Source: Gracilinema caldarium (GTDB lineage Bacteria > Spirochaetota > Spirochaetia > Treponematales > Breznakiellaceae). Taken from it: 43,583 bases of DNA. The notes under the pieces are model-generated. The model saw only the letters and a program-made list of their open reading frames with translations. It ran no database searches and was not told the origin of the DNA. Below, one piece after another: positions 7,142 through 14,687 of the stretch. The DNA lies in the NCBI RefSeq assembly GCF_029265695.1, contig NZ_JAJUHW010000023.1, positions 1-43,583 on the forward strand, read 5' to 3'. Both the position numbers and the translations under genes were made by a program. Within the stretch, counting starts at the first letter, position 1, and the number at the start of each line of letters is the position of its first letter.

Positions 7142-9751
7142 TCATTTATAGGTCTCCCGCAGGTGCCGGATGTGTAAGTTCTTTTGGCAATAATCTAGAG
7201 ACGGGAGCGGCTGGCCCTTTTGTGGTACAAAACTGATAGAATAGAGGTTCCCGGGGAGCAGGGTCATCATGTTGTTTTCCCAGTGTCCCTTAAGGCCCGG
7301 AATATCTACGGCCACATAAAAGGCCGGGCGGTCTGCGGAAAGTTGGAGAACCAGTTCTGTTTCTCCTCTGTAATTTTTTGCCGTAAAGAGGTGGCTCTGA
7401 ATGGTTGGGGTTTCCAGGCTGCACTGCTTGGGTGGGACTAGAAAGCTTGTAGTTTTGAGGCTCTTGTCCGGTTCATGGGGATCCCTGGCGCAGGAATCCC
7501 GCGGGAGTTCATCAATATGGAGTGTTCCCTGTAAAAAGACCCGATTGGGAGGAACGGCTAGGTCCTTAAGGGGGAGGCTCCACACCTGGCGGGCTCCCTC
7601 TCCTGCATCTTGTATTGGCACGGTTAATTCTTGAACGGTGAGGCCAGAAAAATCGATAAATGCGATGGTCACGCGGCCGGAAAGCACCCGGTCTGTGTCG
7701 TTGATGAGGTGCACCTGGATGATGCCATCCTTTACGAAGGAAACGAGGGCGATGGGGGCAAAGAAATGCCGGGCTGCGTAATGCAGGAGTTTCCATTTTC
7801 CGCCATATTCTATGGATGACCAGGACGCGACGGGCCAGAGGTCGTTGAGCTGCCAGTACAGGGCTCCCATGCAGATGGGCCGGTGGCTGCGCCAGTATTC
7901 CACGGCGGTTTTAATGGCCAGGGCCTGCTGGACCTGGCTCAGATAGAGCATGTTGGTAAAGCCTTCGGGAAAGCGGAAATAGCGGGAGAAATTTTCTATG
8001 ATAATAGAATTTCCCCGGGGATTTTTTTGGTGATGTTCCATGACCGGCGATGTCAGATTTCTCTGGTCTTCGCTGCAGTAACTTGCGACGGTTTCCTCCG
8101 AGGGGAAGGACTGGTAACCGAATTCGGAGCAGAAACGGGGTGTTACGTCGTAGTAGGATTCAAATGGTTTGCCCTCGTGCCAGACGCTCCAATAGTGCAT
8201 ATCCCCCCGGCCGTCGGAGTGCCAGTTGTCGGAAAAGTCGTCGGGGCCTGCGGAGGGAGAACTGGGCCACCAGGGCCGGTCGGGGTCGAGGGCCCGGATG
8301 GTGCTGCCGACGGCGCCTTCGTTGAGCCGGTCGTAGTCGATAATATACCGGTCCCGGTTTGCCCGTGTTTCGGGGTACCAGGTCAGGGCTCCCACGTTTT
8401 CGTTGTTGCCGCACCAGAGGGCTATGCTGGGGTGTTCCTTAAGCCGCAGTACCTGGTAGCGGACTTCGCTGCGGACGTTTTCGAGAAAAGCCGGGTCTGC
8501 CGGATAGGTGGAACAGGAAAACATCATATCCTGCCAGACGAGGATGCCGAGTTCATCGCAGAGGTCATAAAAGATGTCCCGTTCGTACTGGCCGCCGCCC
8601 CAGACTCTGACCATATTCATGTTGGCCTGTACCATGTCTGTTAGAAGCTGCCGGTACCGTTCTGGGGTCTGCCTGCTTGGGAAAGCGTCCAGGGGTATCC
8701 AGTTAGCCCCCTTGGCCCATATATCCCGGCTGTTCACTCTGAATTTCATGGACCGGCCGGTTTCGTCATCCTCGGTAATGACCGTAAGGAGGCGGAACCC
8801 GATCCGCTTTGCGGCTTTTTGTGCCTCCTTGCGGTCCCCCGTGGCCGGATGTACTGCCGCTTCGATGGTGTACAGGCCCTGTTCGCCGTAACCGGCGGGC
8901 CACCAGAGTTGGGGGTTCTCGATAGAAAGGAATGCTTTAAGTTGATGTAATCCCGGCTCTTGGATTGTATACTCCTGGTGCTGTTCCGCTACTAGGTTGC
9001 CTTTCGGGTCCCTGAGGCTTACTTCGAGGACTAAGGGGTAGTTTTGTGTGGTACTGGTGACGGGACTGGAGGCCGGAAACTTATCCGGAATGCTATAGTG
9101 TACGGTAACCGGAATTTCCCAGAGGCCCTGGTCCTTCGCAATCGTTCTTGCCGAAAGAACATCGATTCTGCCGGGATAGGCGAAATCGAGGTAGCAGGCT
9201 CCGTATAGCCCCGATACCATGAGACAGGGTCCCCAGTCCCAGCCAGAGTGGCACTGGACTTTGCGGATCTGGTTGCGGTGGGGAGACTGTACGGGGTAGC
9301 TGCTGTGGGGAATCGGGTAGGGGAGGGCCTGTGCCCGTTCGGCGGCGGCCTTCTCTGCGGAATGGAAGTGGATCGTGAGCCGGTTTGTACCCGATTTAAG
9401 AAGTCCGGTTGCATCGAGTACGAGGGCGCGGAACATATTGTTTGTCTCGCCGAGCCGCTGCTCGTTCAGAAATACCTCGGCCACCGTATCAATGGACTCA
9501 AAAAACAGGTAAGGAGTTCCCTGTTCGAGCTCTGTTTCGCTCAGGGTAAAATCCCGTTCCAGGACCATGTCTTCCTGGTTGAGGAACTGGACATCCAGTT
9601 CCTGCGTTCCCTGGTAAGGGTCCGGTATGAGACCCGAGGCAAGGAGGGCGCTGTGGCTGTCGCCGGGGATGCTGCAGGGAATGTTCACCCTTCCCAGTAC
9701 TGGAGATTCTAAATGCAGAGTCCAGGTTCCCGATAAATCAATCCGTGCCAT
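7142..9751 (-). CDS. GH2 family beta-mannosidase
   Basis: 869 residues from the ATG at 9751, supported by GGGAGG eight bases upstream; an open extension to 10387 runs antisense through the ROK gene and is rejected. Order: N-terminal sugar-binding jelly roll (IDLSGTWTLHLE ... CHSGWDWGP), an immunoglobulin-like domain, then a TIM barrel (NMVRVWGGGQYE). The acid/base is Glu451 in WCGNNE and the nucleophile Glu543 in FCSEFGYQ, both diagnostic for beta-mannosidases of GH2. There is no signal peptide, so it acts in the cytoplasm on imported manno-oligosaccharides, releasing mannose from non-reducing ends. Divergent from the ROK regulator with a shared operator. EC 3.2.1.25 is expected. Confidence 0.93.
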   Translation of the reverse strand: MARIDLSGTWTLHLESPVLGRVNIPCSIPGDSHSALLASGLIPDPYQGTQELDVQFLNQEDMVLERDFTLSETELEQGTPYLFFESIDTVAEVFLNEQRLGETNNMFRALVLDATGLLKSGTNRLTIHFHSAEKAAAERAQALPYPIPHSSYPVQSPHRNQIRKVQCHSGWDWGPCLMVSGLYGACYLDFAYPGRIDVLSARTIAKDQGLWEIPVTVHYSIPDKFPASSPVTSTTQNYPLVLEVSLRDPKGNLVAEQHQEYTIQEPGLHQLKAFLSIENPQLWWPAGYGEQGLYTIEAAVHPATGDRKEAQKAAKRIGFRLLTVITEDDETGRSMKFRVNSRDIWAKGANWIPLDAFPSRQTPERYRQLLTDMVQANMNMVRVWGGGQYERDIFYDLCDELGILVWQDMMFSCSTYPADPAFLENVRSEVRYQVLRLKEHPSIALWCGNNENVGALTWYPETRANRDRYIIDYDRLNEGAVGSTIRALDPDRPWWPSSPSAGPDDFSDNWHSDGRGDMHYWSVWHEGKPFESYYDVTPRFCSEFGYQSFPSEETVASYCSEDQRNLTSPVMEHHQKNPRGNSIIIENFSRYFRFPEGFTNMLYLSQVQQALAIKTAVEYWRSHRPICMGALYWQLNDLWPVASWSSIEYGGKWKLLHYAARHFFAPIALVSFVKDGIIQVHLINDTDRVLSGRVTIAFIDFSGLTVQELTVPIQDAGEGARQVWSLPLKDLAVPPNRVFLQGTLHIDELPRDSCARDPHEPDKSLKTTSFLVPPKQCSLETPTIQSHLFTAKNYRGETELVLQLSADRPAFYVAVDIPGLKGHWENNMMTLLPGNLYSISFVPQKGQPLPSLDYCQKNLHIRHLRETYK

Positions 9752-9812
9752 ATGCAGTGCCTCCCTGTCTGCGGTTCTCGCAGCCATTATACGTGTAAAT
9801 AAAAAATTTTGC

Positions 9813-9863
9813 TTGACAGATTCTAATACTGGGAGTATACCATAGTTGATTGTATAAATCAAC
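9813..9863. promoter_or_regulatory. Overlapping divergent promoters and ROK operator
   Basis: Plus strand, toward the ROK gene: TTGACA (9813-9818), 17 bases, TATACC (9836-9841). Minus strand, toward the beta-mannosidase: TTGATT (9862-9857), 17 bases, TATACT (9839-9834); the two -10 boxes overlap. GTTGATT (9845-9851) and AATCAAC (9857-9863) form a perfect 7-bp inverted repeat with a five-base centre. It covers the minus-strand -35 and the plus-strand start point, so one bound repressor could shut both genes. A second possible minus-strand -10 (TATAAT) is at 9791-9786. Confidence 0.7.
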
Positions 9864-9883
9864 CAAGTAAAGGTGGTAAAACG

Positions 9884-11050
9884 GTGGCTCGCAGCAGTGG
9901 GATAGACCAGACTGAAAAGGCTCGGAACGCAGCCCGGATCATTAGAACTATCTGGAAAAATCCTCTCATCAGCCGCTATGAAATTGCAGAGCGGCTGCAC
10001 CTGGAAAAATCTACCATTACTCACCAAGTCAGCAGACTCCTGGAATTGGGGCTTATCACCGAAATCTCCGAAGGCCAGGCAGGGCCCGCAGGGGGCAGAA
10101 AGCCTATCCATTTGGCGATTAACAAGGATTACGGCTATATCATCGGCATAGAGATGCAGGTAGAAGCCTATTCGGTTGTGGCGGTAAACCTGGCGGGGGA
10201 GGTCCTGCGTTTTAAAACTGCGGAGAAACTGATTACCCAGGAAAGTTTTATTCAGGATGTGCTGAATATCGCCATTGAGTTTGCCCAGGAAATGGGTGGC
10301 ACCGAACGGCTCATCGGTGTCGGGGTCGGTATGGGGGGAATTATCGATTCGGACCGGGGAATTATCCACTATTCTATACCGCTGCACCTTACGAGCCCCA
10401 TGAATTTTTCTGCCGCTATTGCGGAAAGGACTTCTATACCCTTCTTAATCGGCAATGATGCGAACTGCTGCTCCTGGGGCGAGCTGGCCTTTCATAAAGC
10501 AGACGGCTTAAAAAACTTTCTATTTGCCTTAGTACAGTTTCGCACCGGCGATGTGGCTTTGCAGGAATACGGCGGGGTTGGTGTGGGTTTTGGGATTGTG
10601 ATTGATAGCAAGGTCTATACGGGGACCAATTTTACCGCCGGTGAATTCCGCAGCGCTTATTGGACCGAGGGCAACCGGGCCCAATTTTCTATTCCCTATG
10701 AAGAAATTATGACCGTTACTCGAAATCCTGCAATTTTGGAGCGTTTTGTGCGTGAAATGGGCCGGAACGTAGCCCTCTTTGTGAACACCTTTAATCTGAA
10801 CAAGGTCTTTATTGGCGGAAATATAGAAGCCTACGATTTAGATGTCCCTGCAATTTTTACAGAAGAAATTAAGCGAAATTGGATGTACCCCATGCCGCCG
10901 GCCTGCGAAGTAAGCTATTCGACCCTGGGAGAAAAGGCTGTAGCCTATGGGGCTGCGGGTATGCTGCTTTACCGGATTTTTACGTCGACCCATTTGCCGG
11001 TCGACTCTGACAGTGACCAGGACCCGCTGGTGCTGTCCCTGCATTTGTAA
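9884..11050 (+). CDS. ROK family transcriptional repressor
   Basis: 388 residues, GTG start with AGGTGG seven bases upstream. Residues 15-75 are a winged helix-turn-helix (NPLISRYEIAERLHLEKSTITHQVSRLLELGLI), followed by a ROK sugar-sensing core with GVGVGMGGIIDSDRG and a FLIGNDANCCSWGE block. The cysteine zinc cluster (CxCGxxGC) usual in ROK proteins is absent: the equivalent stretch reads GTNFTAGEFRSAYWTEGN. That, together with the DNA-binding domain, argues for a regulator, not a sugar kinase. By position it controls the beta-mannosidase and probably the sugar ABC operon downstream, with the inducer being a beta-linked sugar or its breakdown product (inference). Confidence 0.88.
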   Translation: MARSSGIDQTEKARNAARIIRTIWKNPLISRYEIAERLHLEKSTITHQVSRLLELGLITEISEGQAGPAGGRKPIHLAINKDYGYIIGIEMQVEAYSVVAVNLAGEVLRFKTAEKLITQESFIQDVLNIAIEFAQEMGGTERLIGVGVGMGGIIDSDRGIIHYSIPLHLTSPMNFSAAIAERTSIPFLIGNDANCCSWGELAFHKADGLKNFLFALVQFRTGDVALQEYGGVGVGFGIVIDSKVYTGTNFTAGEFRSAYWTEGNRAQFSIPYEEIMTVTRNPAILERFVREMGRNVALFVNTFNLNKVFIGGNIEAYDLDVPAIFTEEIKRNWMYPMPPACEVSYSTLGEKAVAYGAAGMLLYRIFTSTHLPVDSDSDQDPLVLSLHL

Positions 11051-11078
11051 AAAAATCATGACGACTGTCATGGTTTTT
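11050..11078 (+). terminator. Intrinsic terminator after ROK gene
   Basis: CATGAC (11057-11062) and GTCATG (11067-11072) form a stem with a four-base loop, preceded by an A tract and followed by gttttt. It partly separates the regulator from the transporter operon; no strong promoter is apparent between it and 11162. Confidence 0.6.
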
Positions 11079-11161
11079 AATAAAAACCCCGTTGGGGATA
11101 CGGTGCGGCAAGTGGATTACCACCTGTGCCATGGTACCGAAATACAAGAGGAGGTCTTTTT

Positions 11162-12451
11162 ATGAAAAAGACTGTATTCGTCCTTGCAGCTTTGCTCGCT
11201 GCTTCTGGCATGCTTTTCGCCAGCGGACAGACTCAGACTGGTCAGTCAGGGTCAAAACAGGTCGTGGTAAAAACCATGGCCTACGGTGACAACTCTAACT
11301 CAGAAGGAGTTAACTGGGTTCGGATTGTCAAGGCTTTTGAAAAAGAAAACCCCAATATCAAAATTGATTACGAGCTGCTCTACGACGAGGCATATCATCA
11401 GAAAGTCGCTGCCCGTCTGGCCGCTGGCGATGTTCCTGCCCTGGCTTATATGGGCGCTGATGCCCGTTGGGGTGCCCCTTGGAAAGAAGCGAAACAGCAG
11501 TTTGATCACCGTCCCTATATCGATGCAAACTTCTTTGACCTCGCCCTTATCCCCCCAATGGGTCCCAACGGAGAAATTTTCGAGATTCCTCTTGGCACCA
11601 GCAACATCACTACTGTTCTATATATGAACGAAGAACTGGTCAAGTCCCTGGGCTTTAGCGAGCCGAAAACCTATGAAGACTTGGTCGCCATGGTTCCCAA
11701 GGCCCGGGCTGCGGGTCTCGATGTGGTATCCATCGATGGTGCTGACGGCTGGGCCTGGGGTTCCTGCCTCATGTCTGCCATTATCGCCCGGGTTTCTGGG
11801 GATCCGAACTGGGTATCCAAGGCGGTAGCCGGCCAGTACAAGTTCACCGATCAGGCCTTTGTGGATTCTCTCTCGCTGCTCCAGCGGATGGTCAAAGACG
11901 GAGTTATTTCCGATAAGTCGGTACTCGTCGATTACGGCGCCAACATTTCCAATTTCAGCAACAAAAAGGCCCTCTTCATGGTACAGGGTCAGTGGGCCGC
12001 TGGTTCCATCGATCCTGCGGTCGCTGAAAAGACCAAAATGATCGCCTGGCCCAAGCTCCCCGGAGAAAAAGCCAGCACCGCTGGCTCTGTCGCTGCGGCT
12101 ATCCAGGTTGGATACGGTATTACCCAGGCTGGCGCCAAGGATCCCGCTGTTCGGGATGCAGCTCTGAAGTTCCTCAAATACTTCTATAGCTACGAGGAAA
12201 CCACCCAGCGGCTCCGGGATGGCGCCATTGTGGCTCCAATCCTTAAGAACTATAAGGTTCCGGAAGACCTCCCCTCCATTGTAAAGCAGAAGGTAGGGCT
12301 TGCCCAAAAGGCTAAGAATACCGATGTTATCGACGCCTTCCTGGGCGGCGCACCCAACGATGCCTTGAATGCGGGCATGCAGAAAATTGTTGCCGGCACC
12401 GCGACCCCTGAACAGGTTGCTGCGGAAGTAGAAAAACTGCTTCGTAAATAA
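11162..12451 (+). CDS. ABC sugar transporter, extracellular solute-binding protein
   Basis: 429 residues from the ATG at 11162, with AAGAGGAGG seven bases upstream. Residues 1-21 are a signal peptide (MKKTVFVLAALLAASGMLFA); no cysteine lipobox is present, so signal peptidase I cleavage is expected and the protein would be periplasmic, unlike the lipid-anchored binding proteins of many relatives. The mature protein is a family 1 binding protein: KAFEKENPNIKIDYELL, then VAARLAAGDVPALAYMG. It delivers an oligosaccharide to the two permeases encoded next. Beta-mannosidase and GH94 neighbours suggest cello- or gluco/manno-oligosaccharides. A nested hairpin separates it from the permeases. Confidence 0.9.
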   Translation: MKKTVFVLAALLAASGMLFASGQTQTGQSGSKQVVVKTMAYGDNSNSEGVNWVRIVKAFEKENPNIKIDYELLYDEAYHQKVAARLAAGDVPALAYMGADARWGAPWKEAKQQFDHRPYIDANFFDLALIPPMGPNGEIFEIPLGTSNITTVLYMNEELVKSLGFSEPKTYEDLVAMVPKARAAGLDVVSIDGADGWAWGSCLMSAIIARVSGDPNWVSKAVAGQYKFTDQAFVDSLSLLQRMVKDGVISDKSVLVDYGANISNFSNKKALFMVQGQWAAGSIDPAVAEKTKMIAWPKLPGEKASTAGSVAAAIQVGYGITQAGAKDPAVRDAALKFLKYFYSYEETTQRLRDGAIVAPILKNYKVPEDLPSIVKQKVGLAQKAKNTDVIDAFLGGAPNDALNAGMQKIVAGTATPEQVAAEVEKLLRK

Positions 12452-12502
12452 CGAATGACAGGCGGTTGTGTCTCCGCTGCTGCGGAACATGACTGTCTGC
12501 CC

Positions 12503-12557
12503 AGAGCCGTATATCAGGGACTGGAAGGTCCCTGGAAGGTCCATGGTATACGGCTCT
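12503..12557 (+). promoter_or_regulatory. Nested hairpin with 11-bp tandem repeat between binding-protein and permease genes
   Basis: AGAGCCGTATA (12503-12513) pairs perfectly with TATACGGCTCT (12547-12557), enclosing a second stem CAGGGAC/GTCCCTG (12515-12534). CTGGAAGGTCC occurs twice in tandem (12521-12531, 12532-12542). Only a short ttc follows, so it would be a weak terminator or an mRNA-stabilising 3' end, raising binding protein over permease. Confidence 0.65.
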
Positions 12558-12654
12558 TTCGGGGGGCTGCAATATACCAGCGCCTTACATAGCTGTCATT
12601 GTAGCTCCATAAAAGGACCCCCCTGTATCCATCTCTATTTATGAGGAGTACGAC

Positions 12655-13569
12655 ATGAGAGGTCGTAACGGCAGAAACCTTCCAGCCTATATCGGCATGG
12701 TCGGTCCAGCTACCGCTATTTTTTTGTTTATTGTCGCCTATCCGATAGTGTATTCATTTTGGCTCAGTTTTACCGATTTTAACCCGAACAAGGGGGGCTC
12801 CTGGAATTTTGTTGGTCTGGAACAGTATGCAAAAATGGTGCAGGACCCCAATTTTTGGCATTCTCTTAAAAACAACCTCATTGTGGTCGCCGTATCGGTT
12901 TTTGGCCAAATCCCCATCGGCTTTGCCCTTGCCTATATTTTGTACCGGAAAATGGTGAAGGCTTCAGGTTTCTTCCAGTCCATGGTATTTCTGCCGAATT
13001 TCCTTTCCACTATCGTTATCGGTATTCTTTGGAAACGGATGTTTCAGGCTGATGGGCCTGTAGCGCGCTTTATTCAGATAGTAACCCAAAATCCACAAGC
13101 CCAGTTCGATATGATGCTGAGGGCGGAAACCATAATGTACCCCATCGGTTTTGCACTTATTTGGATGTACACCGGTTTGTATATGGTGATTTTTCTTGCC
13201 AACCTGCAAAAGATTGACAACGGTATGATCGAAGCGGCCCAAATTGATGGAGCTAATGAGTTTCAGATATTTACTCGAGTCATCGTTCCGGTCCTTTCGG
13301 GGACAATTCTTGTGTCCAGTATTCTCGCCATTGCAGGATCTCTCCGTGGCTTTGACCTTATCTTTGCTATAACCACCCAGGGGCTCCAGCGAAATAACGC
13401 CATGGTGCTTCCCATTTTTATGTATCAAACAGCCTTTCAGGATTACAACAATCCCTCCCGTTTTGCCTACGGCGCGGCAATTTCCAACGCGATTATCATC
13501 ATCAGTGTATTGCTTATTCTCTTAAGCAATTTTATCGGCAAGAAACTGAATGCCGGGGAGGAATACTAA
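12655..13569 (+). CDS. ABC sugar transporter permease (MalF/UgpA type)
   Basis: 304 residues with six predicted membrane helices, starting with AYIGMVGPATAIFLFIVAYP. The cytoplasmic EAA loop that docks the ATPase is clear (EAAQIDGANEFQIFTRVIVP). GAGGAG lies about eight bases before the ATG. It pairs with the second permease gene, which starts one base after this stop codon. No ATP-binding subunit is encoded here; related bacteria use a shared MsmK/UgpC-type ATPase encoded elsewhere (inference). Confidence 0.92.
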   Translation: MRGRNGRNLPAYIGMVGPATAIFLFIVAYPIVYSFWLSFTDFNPNKGGSWNFVGLEQYAKMVQDPNFWHSLKNNLIVVAVSVFGQIPIGFALAYILYRKMVKASGFFQSMVFLPNFLSTIVIGILWKRMFQADGPVARFIQIVTQNPQAQFDMMLRAETIMYPIGFALIWMYTGLYMVIFLANLQKIDNGMIEAAQIDGANEFQIFTRVIVPVLSGTILVSSILAIAGSLRGFDLIFAITTQGLQRNNAMVLPIFMYQTAFQDYNNPSRFAYGAAISNAIIIISVLLILLSNFIGKKLNAGEEY

Positions 13570-13570
13570 T

Positions 13571-14683
13571 ATGAATGAGCGGTTAGCTACCCCGGGTCTT
13601 AAAATAAAACACCTTATCGGCTCCTTTATTTCCTATGTGGTCTTTGTGTCCTGGACCCTTATCACGATAGTTCCCCTTATCTGGATGCTTTATTCATCAT
13701 TTAAGTCCAACGAGGAACTGGTCAAAGATATTTATGCCCTGCCAAAGGCCTTGTTTGAAAATAAAAACGACGAGTATGTGGTGATCCCCAAAACATTGAA
13801 CGTCATACTTCCCTATGATCCGGAAAAGGATCCGCGGGAACGGATTATCATAGAATCGACCACGATTGCCCCAACCCTGCGGCTCATGGTGCATTTCCTC
13901 GTAAAGGATGAACTTCCCCCTGACCTGCAGAACCTTAAGCCCGGAGACACGGTGCGGGTTTCCCAGCTCCCTAAAAAAATGCAATGGGATATCCATTGGA
14001 AGACCGTATTCTTTAACTACCGGTCAGCCTTTGAACGGGGAAAACTGGCAGGAAAATTTGTAAACAGCCTCCTGTATTCCGGTATATCAACCTTTTTAAT
14101 CGTCCTTTTTGGATTGATGGCCGGCTTTGGCTTAAGCAAGATGGCCTTTAAGAAAGCGTCGCTTGCGATCTCAGGTCTTATCGGCTTTGGCTACCTTATC
14201 AGCACCAATTCGGTAATCATCCCCCTCTTTCTTATGCTCTCCAACATGAAGCTCACCGATACCCATTTGGGAGTCATTCTTGTGTATACCGCCTTTGGGC
14301 TCCCCCTCTCGGTTATGCTCACAACTCAGTTTATCCGTGACCTGCCGGACAGCCTCATCGAATCGGCTTTCATAGACGGGGCGACCTATTTTAAAATGTT
14401 TTTCAGTATTATCGTCCCCATGACGGTGCCGGTCATTACGACTATTTCAATTATCAGTGCTCTGGGAATCTGGAACGAGTTCCTTCTTGTGTTGGTTATC
14501 GCCAGCTCTGAACTCACCAAGTCGTTACCCGTGGGAGTCTATTCATTCTCCAGCCTTACCAGTACTCAGCTTGGCTGGCAGCTCGCCGCTTTAGTTATTG
14601 CGGTGCTGCCGGTTATGATTGTCTATTTCATTTTTAACAAACGGTTAACCCAGGGCGTTGTCGCCGGTGCCGTGAAAGGATAG
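13571..14683 (+). CDS. ABC sugar transporter permease (MalG/UgpE type) with enlarged periplasmic loop
   Basis: 370 residues from the ATG at 13571, with GGGGAGGAA eight bases upstream; an in-frame ATG at 13550 inside the previous gene is less likely. First membrane helix at about 15-42, remaining five from about 160 on; the EAA loop is present (ESAFIDGATYFKMFFSIIVP). MalG-type permeases are usually 270-300 residues; the surplus is a hydrophilic stretch of roughly 100 residues (about 55-155) between helices 1 and 2, including ILPYDPEKDPRERI and QNLKPGDTVRVSQLPKKM. By topology this loop faces the periplasm and may help receive the binding protein or a long oligosaccharide (inference). Confidence 0.9.
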   Translation: MNERLATPGLKIKHLIGSFISYVVFVSWTLITIVPLIWMLYSSFKSNEELVKDIYALPKALFENKNDEYVVIPKTLNVILPYDPEKDPRERIIIESTTIAPTLRLMVHFLVKDELPPDLQNLKPGDTVRVSQLPKKMQWDIHWKTVFFNYRSAFERGKLAGKFVNSLLYSGISTFLIVLFGLMAGFGLSKMAFKKASLAISGLIGFGYLISTNSVIIPLFLMLSNMKLTDTHLGVILVYTAFGLPLSVMLTTQFIRDLPDSLIESAFIDGATYFKMFFSIIVPMTVPVITTISIISALGIWNEFLLVLVIASSELTKSLPVGVYSFSSLTSTQLGWQLAALVIAVLPVMIVYFIFNKRLTQGVVAGAVKG

Positions 14684-14687
14684 GATT

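Noticed and set aside
7883-8644. 253-codon plus-strand frame inside the beta-mannosidase gene
   Set aside because: Antisense to the catalytic domain, valine/glycine-rich, no recognisable family.
9752-10387. N-terminal extension of the beta-mannosidase to 1081 residues
   Set aside because: The extra part is antisense to the ROK gene and crosses the divergent promoters; the ATG at 9751 has a good ribosome site and starts the GH2 domain.
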